From Aquimonas sp044377145 (lineage in GTDB: Bacteria; Pseudomonadota; Gammaproteobacteria; Xanthomonadales; Xanthomonadaceae): DNA of 64,000 bases. The position numbers and the translations under genes were made by a program. Under the pieces are notes generated by a model, which worked only from the letters and a program-made list of their open reading frames with translations, made no database searches and was not told where the DNA came from. The stretch is from NCBI RefSeq assembly GCF_044377145.1, contig NZ_JBILJQ010000005.1:49743-113742 (forward strand), in the 5' to 3' direction. Shown here one piece after another: positions 15,676-23,958 of this stretch. Every line of letters starts with the position of its first letter. Position 1 is the first letter of the stretch.

Positions 15676-16821
15676 TCAGCCGACGCCGAGGCGCCTGGCC
15701 AGCGCGCGCGCGCGGCGGGCGCGGCTGATGACGCCGGTTACCAGATGACGCGGCTGGATCGGCTTGGTGAAGAAGTCGTCGCCGCCGGCGGCGAGCACAT
15801 CGAAACGCACGTCCTGCTCGTGATCACCCGACAGGAACACGATCGACAGCAGCTCGCTGCCCGGCAGGGCGCGGATGCGCGAGGCGATTTCGATGCCGTC
15901 GATGCCGGGCATGTACAGGTCGAGCAGGACCACTTCGGGCTGGAACTCCTGCACCGCCTCGATCGCCAGATCCGGGTCCATGCAGGCCCGCGTCTGTACG
16001 TTCTGGCTGCGCAGGACGGCCTCGCAAAACAGAATCTGACTGCGGTCGTCATCGACGATCAGCACCCGGAACGGCCGCGCCTGACCCGGCTGCAGGGCCT
16101 CGGCGACCCGCGTGGCCAGCGCCTCCACACCGTCGGCATGGCGAATCACGTCGTCGGCGCCGGCGCGCAGGGCGAACATGCGCTCGTTCGGGTCGGCGTT
16201 GCGGGTCAGCACCAGCAAGGCGATTCGGCGATCCTCGCTGCGGTAGGTGTGGCCGAAGGCGCGCGCGCGGCGTGCGTATTCGGGCAGCTCGGAGGCATCG
16301 ATCAACACCGCATCGACGGCGCCGCTGACCGGCGACTCAAGAGCCAGCTCGACGTTGTCGCGGGTCTGCACCTCGATGCCGGAATCGTGCAGACGCTCCG
16401 CCAGCAGCGGGCCAAGCGTCGCGTCGTGACTGATCAGCAGCAGGATCGGGCATACCTCGGACAGGGCCGGTGCAGGCTCAACGGTCAAGGGCAACAGATC
16501 GAGCGGCACGCCGGGTGCGAGGTCTTCGCACAATCGGCGTAGCCGCTGACGCTGGCCCGCATCGGGCTGACGCCCCTCTTCCGCGAACGAACACAGGTAG
16601 ACCGACAGCGCGATCGCGTGCTCACACAGCTCGGCGTCGCCCTCACTGTCGGCCGCGTGTACCAGTTCGTCCAGCTGCTCGTGCAGGTCGAGCGCGCGCT
16701 TGGGTTCCCAGTTTCCAAGCAGCACACGGCCAAAATCCTGCACCCACGCGGCAACCCGCCCGGCCGTCGAGGACGCCGGATTCGGGCTGATGTCGAATGG
16801 AAGTTGAGGCGCCGAAGACAT
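15676..16821 (-). CDS. Response regulator with two receiver domains, no output domain
   Basis: The protein has 381 residues. Residues 1-130 are an uncharacterised helical region. The first receiver (about 135-245, from CPILLLISHD) is degraded: the acidic pocket is lost, although an Asp remains in VLIDASELPE. The second receiver (about 250-375) is canonical: VLIVDDDRSQ acidic pair, VVLLDLYMPG phospho-acceptor Asp, LSGD, and FFTKPIQP with the conserved Lys. There is no DNA-binding, GGDEF or HD-GYP module, although the tandem-REC layout resembles PleD without its GGDEF. I chose the ATG at 16821; no kinase gene is adjacent. It probably signals by protein contact. Confidence 0.85.
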   Translation of the reverse strand: MSSAPQLPFDISPNPASSTAGRVAAWVQDFGRVLLGNWEPKRALDLHEQLDELVHAADSEGDAELCEHAIALSVYLCSFAEEGRQPDAGQRQRLRRLCEDLAPGVPLDLLPLTVEPAPALSEVCPILLLISHDATLGPLLAERLHDSGIEVQTRDNVELALESPVSGAVDAVLIDASELPEYARRARAFGHTYRSEDRRIALLVLTRNADPNERMFALRAGADDVIRHADGVEALATRVAEALQPGQARPFRVLIVDDDRSQILFCEAVLRSQNVQTRACMDPDLAIEAVQEFQPEVVLLDLYMPGIDGIEIASRIRALPGSELLSIVFLSGDHEQDVRFDVLAAGGDDFFTKPIQPRHLVTGVISRARRARALARRLGVG

Positions 16822-17054
16822 GGATTGATCCGCAAGCGTGCAACGCCACTGTGGACGGCTGCACCGGTGGGTGAGTTTCGCGAAGTCTAGCAAGGACTTC
16901 CGTGTGCCCGGTCGGCGAATTGCCCGCCGGGCCGCATGCGGGGATGCCTGCACACCGTGTGCCACCCGTTCAGCTGGCAGGGAACAAACCCGCCGGCCGC
17001 ACCCGCATGCTTGCGCGTCCGCGCCACGCGCCATCCCAATACTGGAGAACCCTG

Positions 17055-18062
17055 ATGAGCCAACCGATCCGTGTCCTTCTCTGGATCCTCGGCGTGCTGA
17101 TCCTGCTGGCGCTGGTGGCCGCCGGGCTGATGCAGCCTCTCAGTGCGGCATTCGGCGCCACGCCGGTGTTCAACGGGGTGATCGTCGCGGTGTTCGTGGT
17201 CGGCCTGGCGGTGAACCTCGCCCAGGTGTTGCGCCTGCAGCGCGAGGTGAAGTGGATCGAGAGCCTGCGGCGCTCCGGCCCCGACCGCGCCGCACAGGGC
17301 ACGCCGGTGCTGCTGGCGCCGATGGCGAAGATGTTCGGCAAGAACGAGCGCAAGCCGCAGAGTTTCTCCACCGCCTCCACCCGCACCATCCTCGACAGCG
17401 TCTATCTGCGCCTTGAGGAACAGCGCGATCTATCGCGCTATCTGATCGGCCTGCTGATCTTCCTCGGCCTGCTCGGCACCTTCTGGGGCCTGCTGATCAC
17501 CATTGGCTCGGTCAGCGAGATCATCGGCGGGCTGTCCGGTGGCAGTGATGCGGCGGCGATGTTCGAGACCCTGAAGACCAGCCTGCAGCGTCCGCTGTCG
17601 GGCATGGCCACCAGCTTCTCGACCTCGCTGTTCGGCCTCGCCGGTTCGCTGGTGCTCGGCCTGACCGACCTGCTGACCGGCCGCGCCGCCAACCGCTTCT
17701 ACAACGAACTCGAAGAATGGCTGTCCGGCATGACCCGGCTGTCGGCCGGTGGCATCGGCAGCGGTGAAGGCGACACCAGCGTGCCGGCCTATGTGCAGGC
17801 GCTGCTGGAGCAGACCGCCGATGGCCTGGAGCGGATGCAGCGTGCCATCGTCGAAAGCGAACGCGAGCGTCGCAGCGCCAATGAACAGATGGTCGAGCTC
17901 AGCACCCATCTGGCGCGGCTGGCCGAGACCCAGACCGAACTTCGCGGCGCGCTGAAAGCGCTGGGCCAGAACAATGGCCTGAACGAGGACCTGCGCGCCG
18001 AGTTCCGTCTGCTAGGACGCACCATCGCGGCGGCCTCGGAGCCGCGTCGAGGCGGCGCATGA
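17055..18062 (+). CDS. MotA/TolQ/ExbB-like proton-channel family membrane protein
   Basis: This 335-residue protein has two N-terminal transmembrane segments (residues 6-28 and about 37-55) and two more at about 122-145 and 190-215, the latter with a MotA-like pattern (LLIFLGLLGTFWGLLITIGS and GMATSFSTSLFGLAGSLVLG). A coiled-coil tail of about 100 residues follows. It is annotated in related genomes as MotA-like or biopolymer-transporter-like. Its stop overlaps the ATG of the next gene, an OmpA/MotB-like protein, so they probably form a stator-like complex across the envelope. There are no flagellar genes nearby. The natural role is unknown; it may be energised peptidoglycan- or envelope-linked movement. 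Confidence 0.8.
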   Translation: MSQPIRVLLWILGVLILLALVAAGLMQPLSAAFGATPVFNGVIVAVFVVGLAVNLAQVLRLQREVKWIESLRRSGPDRAAQGTPVLLAPMAKMFGKNERKPQSFSTASTRTILDSVYLRLEEQRDLSRYLIGLLIFLGLLGTFWGLLITIGSVSEIIGGLSGGSDAAAMFETLKTSLQRPLSGMATSFSTSLFGLAGSLVLGLTDLLTGRAANRFYNELEEWLSGMTRLSAGGIGSGEGDTSVPAYVQALLEQTADGLERMQRAIVESERERRSANEQMVELSTHLARLAETQTELRGALKALGQNNGLNEDLRAEFRLLGRTIAAASEPRRGGA

Positions 18063-19168
18063 GTACGCTTGCCGCGCGCCGCCGCCGCGGCGTCGACTTC
18101 TGGCCCGGCTTCGTCGATGCGCTGTCGGCCCTGCTGATGGTGCTGGTGTTCCTACTGCTTGTTTTCAGCGTTGGCCAGTTCGCCCTGACCGACGCACTGT
18201 CGGGCCGCGACCGCGCGCTCGACGCGCTCAACCGCGAACTTGCAGAACTCGCCAGCGCGCTGTCGATGGAGCGCGGTGCGAAAACCCAGGCGCTGACCGA
18301 AGTCGGTGAGCTTTCAGCCAGTCTGTCGACCAGCGAGTCCGCACGCGCCCAGCTGCAGCTCGACCTCGACAGCACACGCACCACCCTGACCGACAGCGAA
18401 CAGCAGCGCGCGCAGCTGACCGCCGACGTCAACGCCCTCGCTGAGCTGAAACGCCAACTTGAGGCTGAGCTGGCCTCGCGACTGGCCGAGCTGGAACAGA
18501 ATACCGAGCGGCTGGTGGTGCAGACCGATCTGTCGGCCAAAGCTGCGGCGCAGGCCGAGCTGCTGAACCGCCAGCTGCTTGCCCTGCGCGAGCAGATGGA
18601 GCGCATCGAAGCGGCGCTGGCGACTGCGGAAACCACCGGCAAGCAGAAGGACGTCGAGATCGCCGAACTCGGTGCCCGCCTGAATCTGGCCTTGGCTGAC
18701 CGCGTCAACGAGCTGACGCGCTACCGCTCGGAGTTCTTCGGCAAACTGCGCGCTGCGCTCGGTAATCGCGCCGATATCCAGATCGTCGGTGACCGCTTCG
18801 TGGTGCCTTCGGAGCTGCTGTTCCCAAGCGCCTCCGCCGAACTCAATCTGGCCGGCAGCGATCAACTGATGCGGCTGGCCGCAACGCTGAAGGAAGTCAC
18901 CGCACAGATTCCCGCCGACATCGACTGGGTACTGCGCATCGACGGCCACACCGACCGCCGCCCGATCAGCACCGGCCGCTTCCCGTCGAACTGGGAGCTG
19001 TCCTCGGCACGCGCGATCGCGATCGTGAAGTTCCTGACCAATGCCGGCATCGCCCCGCAGCGCCTGGCCGCCAACGGCTTCGGCGAACACCACCCGCTGG
19101 ACCCGGGCGGTAGTGAAGAGGCCTTGGCGCGCAATCGGCGGATCGAGATTCAGCTGACGAATCGGTAG
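18059..19168 (+). CDS. OmpA/MotB-like peptidoglycan-binding membrane protein
   Basis: This 369-residue partner of the preceding gene overlaps it by 4 bp (ATGA). It starts RRRRGVDFWPGFVDALSALL, a MotB-like membrane anchor with an Asp just before and within the single transmembrane segment. A long coiled coil of about 170 residues follows. It ends in an OmpA-type domain: LLFPSASAELNLAG, IDGHTDRRPI and the RNRRIEIQL peptidoglycan-binding signature. The coiled coil is much longer than in MotB. The pair resembles known MotAB-like non-flagellar modules; I see no third gene of a defence system downstream. Confidence 0.85.
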   Translation: MSTLAARRRRGVDFWPGFVDALSALLMVLVFLLLVFSVGQFALTDALSGRDRALDALNRELAELASALSMERGAKTQALTEVGELSASLSTSESARAQLQLDLDSTRTTLTDSEQQRAQLTADVNALAELKRQLEAELASRLAELEQNTERLVVQTDLSAKAAAQAELLNRQLLALREQMERIEAALATAETTGKQKDVEIAELGARLNLALADRVNELTRYRSEFFGKLRAALGNRADIQIVGDRFVVPSELLFPSASAELNLAGSDQLMRLAATLKEVTAQIPADIDWVLRIDGHTDRRPISTGRFPSNWELSSARAIAIVKFLTNAGIAPQRLAANGFGEHHPLDPGGSEEALARNRRIEIQLTNR

Positions 19169-19177
19169 CGGTGCGGT

Positions 19178-19317
19178 TTCGGGATTCGGGATTCGGGATT
19201 CGGGATTGCCGAGGGTAGGCAAGTAGAGGCGGTGCGATGCTTGGGTCGTTGAAGGACGCTGGCCGCGGCGCTCGATCCCGCCGCGCATTGCTCCGAATCC
19301 CGAATCCCGAATCCCGG
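19178..19317. repeat. Facing heptamer repeats between convergent genes
   Basis: Bases 19178-19207 are about four copies of TTCGGGA, and 19293-19317 are about three copies of the reverse complement (CCGAATC). The two blocks could pair into one long hairpin spanning the whole gap between the OmpA-like gene and pirin, which converge here. The same heptamer type recurs at 47808, 51706 and 63882. Four GGG runs spaced by ATTC make the first block a G-quadruplex candidate. Confidence 0.75.
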
Positions 19318-19321
19318 CCCT

Positions 19322-20170
19322 TCAAACCTGCAGCGGCCCGAATTTGCCGGCCTGGTAATCCGCAATCGCCTGGTGGATCTCATGCGCATGGTTCATCACG
19401 AACGGGCCGTGCTGGACGATCGGCTCGCGCAGCGGCCGTCCCGCCACCAGAATCAGGCGTGCAGCCGACTCGGGCGCTGCGACCTCCACGGTGTCGCCCT
19501 CCGACAGCAGAGCCATCACATCGGTGCTGACCGGCTGCCCGGCCAGCGCGGCCTTGCCTTCGAACACATAGGCGAATGCGGTATGTCCGCTGGGCACGGG
19601 CACGCTCAGGCTCGCTCCGGCCGGTAGCGCGATATCGAGATACAGCGGCGAGGTCGCCGCGGCATCGACCGGGCCCTTCACGCTGGCGAACTCGCCTGCC
19701 AGCACGCGAACCTTGGCGCCGGCCAGCGGCTCGAATTCGGGGATACGCTCGGGCGCGATGTCCTGGTAGCGCGGCGCCGTCATTTTGTCGCGCGCCGGCA
19801 GGTTGATCCACAGCTGGAAGCCCGACATACGGCCTTCCTCCTGCTCGGGCATTTCGGAGTGGATCAAGCCACGACCGGCGGTCATCCACTGCACAGATCC
19901 CGAGGTCAGCAGGCCTTCGTTGCCCTGGTTGTCGCGGTGACGCATCCGGCCTTCGAGCATGTAGGTGACGGTCTCGAAGCCGCGATGCGGATGGTTGGGG
20001 AAGCCCGCGATGTAGTCAGCAGCCTGTTCCGAACCGAAGTGGTCCAGCATCAGGAACGGGTCGAGATTGCGCAGCTCGGGAATACCGATCACCCGGGTCA
20101 GCCGCACGCCGGCGCCATCGGACGTCGGCATGCCGCGGACCAAACGGGTGACACGACGGGGCTGGCTCAT
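19322..20170 (-). CDS. Pirin family protein
   Basis: This bicupin metalloprotein has 282 residues. The N-terminal cupin carries the metal site NHPHRGFETVTYMLEG and a later HSEMP, which fits the two His, His, Glu ligand set. The signature LDHFGS precedes it. The C-terminal cupin is less conserved, as usual. Some bacterial pirins act as quercetin dioxygenases or regulate metabolic enzymes; the activity here cannot be read. I use the ATG at 20170, where MSQPRRVTRLVRG begins, rather than an upstream extension. It is a single gene, followed by heptamer repeats. Confidence 0.93.
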   Translation of the reverse strand: MSQPRRVTRLVRGMPTSDGAGVRLTRVIGIPELRNLDPFLMLDHFGSEQAADYIAGFPNHPHRGFETVTYMLEGRMRHRDNQGNEGLLTSGSVQWMTAGRGLIHSEMPEQEEGRMSGFQLWINLPARDKMTAPRYQDIAPERIPEFEPLAGAKVRVLAGEFASVKGPVDAAATSPLYLDIALPAGASLSVPVPSGHTAFAYVFEGKAALAGQPVSTDVMALLSEGDTVEVAAPESAARLILVAGRPLREPIVQHGPFVMNHAHEIHQAIADYQAGKFGPLQV

Positions 20171-20402
20171 GTGCGGTCTCCTGTGGAATCGGTGGAAGAC
20201 CGCAAAGATGGATGTCGGCCGCGGCGGCGACAAGGCGCATGGATGCAACGCTGCGTTGTGCGCCCCGCCCTGCGCTGCGTGCCAGAGAAAGGCTGAGTGC
20301 TGCAGGCGCCTTCATCGGCACGCCCAAGGGGCTCGGCATGGATGCCCTGATCCGGCCGTCACACCCGCATCGTCCGCGCCCATCCTCAGGGTTGGATCTG
20401 CG

Positions 20403-21380
20403 CTAGCGAAACGCGATCTGGCCCATGCGTGCTGCCGCCTCGTGGTACTCCGCCTGCAGCTTGAGCACCAGCGCATGCGTGGACAGCACCGAGTCGATGC
20501 CACCGACGCCCTGCCCCGCGCCCCAGATGTCCTTCCAGGCCTTGGCATCGGTGTTGCCGCCCGAGCCGAAATCCATCGTGGTCTTGTCGGCTTCGGGCAG
20601 GTTGTCGGGATCGAAACCGGCGCGGGCGATGCTGGGCTTGAGGTAATTGCCCTTGACCCCGGTGAACAGCGAGCTGTAGACGATGTCTTCGGCGCGGGTA
20701 TCGACCAGCATCTGCTTGTAGTCGTCGACCGCACGCGCCTCGCTGGTGGCGATGAAACGGGTGCCGAAGTAGGCAAGATCGGCCCCGAGCGCCTGCGCGG
20801 CGAAGATGTCTGCGCCACTGGCCATCGCACCGGACAGTAGGATCGTGCCGGGATAGAACTGCCGAATCTCACGGATCAGCGCGAACGGGCTCAAGGGCCC
20901 GGCGTGGCCACCGGCGCCGGCGCACACTGCGATCAAGCCGTCGACGCCTTGGGCAGCGGCCTTCTCCGCGTGGCGGCGACTGATCACATCATGGAAGACC
21001 ACGCCGCCGTAGCTGTGCACCGCCGCCACCACTTCCGCCGGCGGCGACAGGCTGGTAATCACCACCGGCGCCTTGTGCTTCACCACCAGGGCGATGTCAT
21101 CGGCCAGCCGATTGTTGCTGGCGTGCACGATCAGGTTGACCGCGAACGGGGCGATTGGATCAGCCACGGTCGCCGTGGCATGGGCGGCGGCGAGCTCCTC
21201 GCTGAGCTGGGTCAGCCACTCGTCCAGTTGCGCCAGCGGCCGTGCGTTCAGCGAGGGAAAGCTGCCAACCACGCCGGCTTTGCACTGTGCCGCAACCAGC
21301 TCGGGGCCGGAGACGATGAACATCGGGGCGCCCACCAGGGGCAGTCGGAGGCGGCCTTCGAGCACGGCGGGAATGGGCAT
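20403..21380 (-). CDS. FMN-dependent nitronate monooxygenase family enzyme
   Basis: This 325-residue TIM-barrel flavoprotein belongs to the 2-nitropropane dioxygenase family. The sequence shows LPLVGAPMFIVSGPELV at the start, VVFHDVISRRHAEKA, DGLIAVCAGAGGHAG (the phosphate-binding GxGGHxG) and ILLSGAMASGADIFAAQALG, which binds the FMN phosphate. The family oxidises alkyl nitronates. Some members serve as enoyl reductases or quinone reductases, so the exact substrate is open. It lies alone between pirin and an alpha/beta hydrolase; the 232-bp gap at 20171-20402 shows no gene. Confidence 0.92.
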   Translation of the reverse strand: MPIPAVLEGRLRLPLVGAPMFIVSGPELVAAQCKAGVVGSFPSLNARPLAQLDEWLTQLSEELAAAHATATVADPIAPFAVNLIVHASNNRLADDIALVVKHKAPVVITSLSPPAEVVAAVHSYGGVVFHDVISRRHAEKAAAQGVDGLIAVCAGAGGHAGPLSPFALIREIRQFYPGTILLSGAMASGADIFAAQALGADLAYFGTRFIATSEARAVDDYKQMLVDTRAEDIVYSSLFTGVKGNYLKPSIARAGFDPDNLPEADKTTMDFGSGGNTDAKAWKDIWGAGQGVGGIDSVLSTHALVLKLQAEYHEAAARMGQIAFR

Positions 21381-21472
21381 GCGGTTCTCCTTCGCAACAT
21401 TGAGTGAGCCCGTGTGGCTGCCGCAAGGAGTGTCGGGCAGGCTCGGGCCGGGTGGTTGGCGTGTCTGGCGTT

Positions 21473-22312
21473 CTAGTCCAGACGCTCAAGAAAGTCCTCG
21501 ACGGCGGCGTTGAAGGCGTCGTTGTCGTCACCCGCAACCATGTGGCCAGCCCCGCGGACATCGACGAATTCGGCCGAGGGAATCAGCCGCAGAAAGTCCT
21601 GCACGCCCTGCTCGCTGACCATCTCGCTGCGCGCGCCGCGCACCAGCAGAGTTGGCACTCGCACGGCCGCGGCGGCGGCTTCGAAACGGGTGATTGCCGG
21701 TTCGGGATCGGGCACGCGTTCACCGGCCAACAGCTGCGGATCCCAGTGCCAGCGCAGGCGGCCGTCGCTGCCCTCGCGCAGGTTCTTACGCAGGCCGCTG
21801 CTGGAACCGGGCCGCGTGCGGTGCGGCAGATAGGCTGAGACCGCCGCGGCGGCCTCGTCCAGATTTGCAAAGCCATCCGGGTGGGCCAGCATGAAGCGCA
21901 CGATCTGCATCACACCCTCGCGTTCCAGCCGCGGCACCACGTCGACCAGCACCAAGGCGCGCAGCGGCAGCAACGGTGCTTCGCCGGCCACCAGCAGGGC
22001 GGTCAGGCCACCGAGCGAGGCCCCGACCAAAGCAGGCGGTTGTTCCTGTGTGGCGATCACGGCACGCAAGTCAGCGACGAAGGCATCGAAACCGTAGTCA
22101 CCGTCCGGCGCCCACTGGCTGTCGCCGTGGCCGCGCAGATCAAGGCTGATCACGCGCCGACCCGCTCCGACCAGGTCGGCTGCAGCGTGACGCCAGGCGT
22201 GCCGGGTCTGTCCACCACCGTGCAGGAGCAGGATCGGCGTGCCGTGCTCAGGGCCACCAATGCTTGCGGCGAGCTGCAGGCCCAGCGCGCCGGCGAATTT
22301 CTGGGTTTCCAT
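21473..22312 (-). CDS. Alpha/beta hydrolase
   Basis: This 279-residue serine hydrolase has an oxyanion HGGG in LLLHGGGQTRHAWR, the nucleophile elbow GASLGG (about residue 97), an acidic residue after the sixth strand, and the catalytic His in GAGHMVAGDD. The overall pattern DLRGHGDSQW resembles the cofactor-independent hydrolase and peroxidase-like families. It is the last gene of the minus-strand run that holds the tad locus, separated from the TadE-like gene by 57 bp. There is no obvious link to pilus function. The substrate is unknown. Confidence 0.92.
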   Translation of the reverse strand: METQKFAGALGLQLAASIGGPEHGTPILLLHGGGQTRHAWRHAAADLVGAGRRVISLDLRGHGDSQWAPDGDYGFDAFVADLRAVIATQEQPPALVGASLGGLTALLVAGEAPLLPLRALVLVDVVPRLEREGVMQIVRFMLAHPDGFANLDEAAAAVSAYLPHRTRPGSSSGLRKNLREGSDGRLRWHWDPQLLAGERVPDPEPAITRFEAAAAAVRVPTLLVRGARSEMVSEQGVQDFLRLIPSAEFVDVRGAGHMVAGDDNDAFNAAVEDFLERLD

Positions 22313-22369
22313 CCGCGCATGCTCGGGCCTGCGCCACGGCCCGTCAATACGCCAAGGTATGGAATCGCC

Positions 22370-23095
22370 TCAGTTGGGCAGGTCGCGGAACACCGCAGGC
22401 GACTGCATGCGCGCCACTGAGCTGCTTCGCAGCAGCACGTAGTAGCCACCGTTGATCGCGGCATATGCGGAACACTGCGGCGGGTTCGACAGCGGCCAGT
22501 TGATCACCCCAGCGATCACCCGATCGAAGGCAGGCACCAGCATCCGTTCGCACCAGTAGGTTTCAATCTTGAGCAGGTTGGCATCCTGGACGGTCATTGG
22601 CACCCGCACGCCATTGATCTGGACCTGACGCACGGTGGCATCGCGCCACAGCAGGTTGTCGTTGGGCAGAACATCCTGGCCGCGCTCGTTCGAATCAAGG
22701 CTGGTCCGCACGGTCTGACGCTGGCGAAACTGCCGGAATACATCGCGGCTCGGGCTGATGATGCGCACCCCGCCGCCGCCGGTAGCCAATCGCACCTCGG
22801 CGCGCCCGTAGGCTGCGAGTACACCGCCTGCATCGCGGCTGCGCGACAGGTGTGGCGCCATGCCCTGGGCGAGGCCTATCCGCATGCGGTCGACGCGAGC
22901 GTTGTAAAGCGCGCCCTGCTGGGCGGCCTCGAAGGTAGCGGCATCGAGAATCGCTCGCGCCCGATACAGCATGCTCAGCTCGAACACCCCGCCGACCAGC
23001 AGGCCGAATACCGGCAGGATGATGATCATTTCGACCAGCGAAGCACCACTGTGCAAGCGCCTGCCAAAACCACGACGACCTTGGTCTGCGTTCAT
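22370..23095 (-). CDS. TadE-like pseudopilin
   Basis: This 241-residue protein has the prepilin-like start RLHSGASLVEMIIILPVFGL, where the G-A-S-L-V-E pattern marks a TadE/G class III signal with Glu at +5. The rest is an extracytoplasmic domain with two Cys residues (YWCERM and PPQCSAY). TadE-type proteins form minor pilus components. The ATG at 23095 starts 1 bp after the tadD-like stop at 23097. It belongs to the tad operon, at its downstream end, and its start was chosen at MNADQGRRGFG rather than at 23140. Confidence 0.85.
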   Translation of the reverse strand: MNADQGRRGFGRRLHSGASLVEMIIILPVFGLLVGGVFELSMLYRARAILDAATFEAAQQGALYNARVDRMRIGLAQGMAPHLSRSRDAGGVLAAYGRAEVRLATGGGGVRIISPSRDVFRQFRQRQTVRTSLDSNERGQDVLPNDNLLWRDATVRQVQINGVRVPMTVQDANLLKIETYWCERMLVPAFDRVIAGVINWPLSNPPQCSAYAAINGGYYVLLRSSSVARMQSPAVFRDLPN

Positions 23096-23096
23096 C

Positions 23097-23600
23097 TCAA
23101 TGCCCCTCCGTAACCTCGGCGGCGGTACTGCCGACCACACGGCGTCGGAACGCCTCCAGCTGGGCGGCCTGGGTTGGATCCTTGACGAACTGGACGCTCT
23201 GTTCGAGCGTGTCGGACGACATTTTTACATAGGTCAAGGCCAGATTGTTCCAGCAGCGAGCATCCTCGGGGCTGTACTTGATGCACTCGCGGAAGCTCAG
23301 TGCAGCAGCATCCAGCTCACTGTTGCGCAGTTGGGTGTTGCCGAGGCGCAGCAGCGCATGCGAGGAACGCGGATGCGCCCTGAGCAGGCGCCGATAGAGC
23401 TGCTCGGCATCCAGCAATCGACCTTCGGCATAGGCCTGGTCAGCCCGCTCCTGCAGCTCGATCAAGCTGTCTTCGCCCACAGTGGCGGCCGCGGAGATTG
23501 GTGCGGATTGATCTCGCGCCGGTGCGGCAGCGCAGCCAACCAGTGCAGCAGCAAAGCCAAGCACAAGCAGCCGCACCGAAAGCAGCAGGGGACGGTTCAT
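23097..23600 (-). CDS. tadD: TadD-like TPR lipoprotein
   Basis: This 167-residue predicted lipoprotein has the signal peptide MNRPLLLSVRLLVLGFAAAL ending in the lipobox LVGC. Tandem TPR units follow (ADQAYAEGRLLDAEQLYRRL, and HALLRLGNTQLRNSELDAAA). TadD/RcpD-like TPR lipoproteins assist secretin assembly in Tad systems. The gene overlaps the DUF192 gene by 4 bp and lies 1 bp from the TadE-like gene. It is shorter than typical TadD, so the symbol is by context. Confidence 0.85.
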   Translation of the reverse strand: MNRPLLLSVRLLVLGFAAALVGCAAAPARDQSAPISAAATVGEDSLIELQERADQAYAEGRLLDAEQLYRRLLRAHPRSSHALLRLGNTQLRNSELDAAALSFRECIKYSPEDARCWNNLALTYVKMSSDTLEQSVQFVKDPTQAAQLEAFRRRVVGSTAAEVTEGH

Positions 23601-23956
23601 TGGGGGCTCCTGAATTCCAGACGGTCGCCCACACTCAGGCCCGCACTCTCGATTGCGCCAACACACACCTCCAGCGTGGTGTCGGCGCGCGGACACATCC
23701 GTGCCTGCAGCGGCTTGACTCGCGCGCACAGTCGGATGACCTCGCCCCTGTTGATGAACACCAGATCCAGCGAATAGCGCATGCCGAACATGTGCACCGC
23801 CGAGCAACGGTCGAACCACAGACCCGAATCCGCAGCAAGCGGGGCCGTGCCGAGCAGTCCGCGCGCGCGCGCCGCAAATCCGACCGGCCGACGCACCCGG
23901 GCGAACAGGACACCCCGCTGCGGGCAGCGGACCTCGCCGTGCTGGTAGGCGAACAT
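23597..23956 (-). CDS. DUF192 family protein
   Basis: This 119-residue protein carries the DUF192 core RCSAVHMFGMRYSLDLVFINR and VLELPAG-like positions replaced by LEVCVGAIESAGLSVGDRLEF. Members are small beta-barrel proteins of unknown function, often with a signal peptide; none is obvious here. It overlaps the tadD-like gene by 4 bp and lies 2 bp from tadC, so it is a bona fide member of this tad operon. Its role in pilus biogenesis is not known. Confidence 0.88.
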   Translation of the reverse strand: MFAYQHGEVRCPQRGVLFARVRRPVGFAARARGLLGTAPLAADSGLWFDRCSAVHMFGMRYSLDLVFINRGEVIRLCARVKPLQARMCPRADTTLEVCVGAIESAGLSVGDRLEFRSPQ

Positions 23957-23958
23957 GC

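Noticed and set aside
17055..19168. Zorya defence system (ZorA/ZorB-like MotA/OmpA pair)
   Set aside because: No zorC, zorD or zorE-like gene follows; the next gene is pirin. A long coiled coil alone does not show Zorya.
18314..19288. 324-residue minus-strand open frame
   Set aside because: It lies opposite the OmpA-like gene and its tail runs into the heptamer repeats; no domain is visible.
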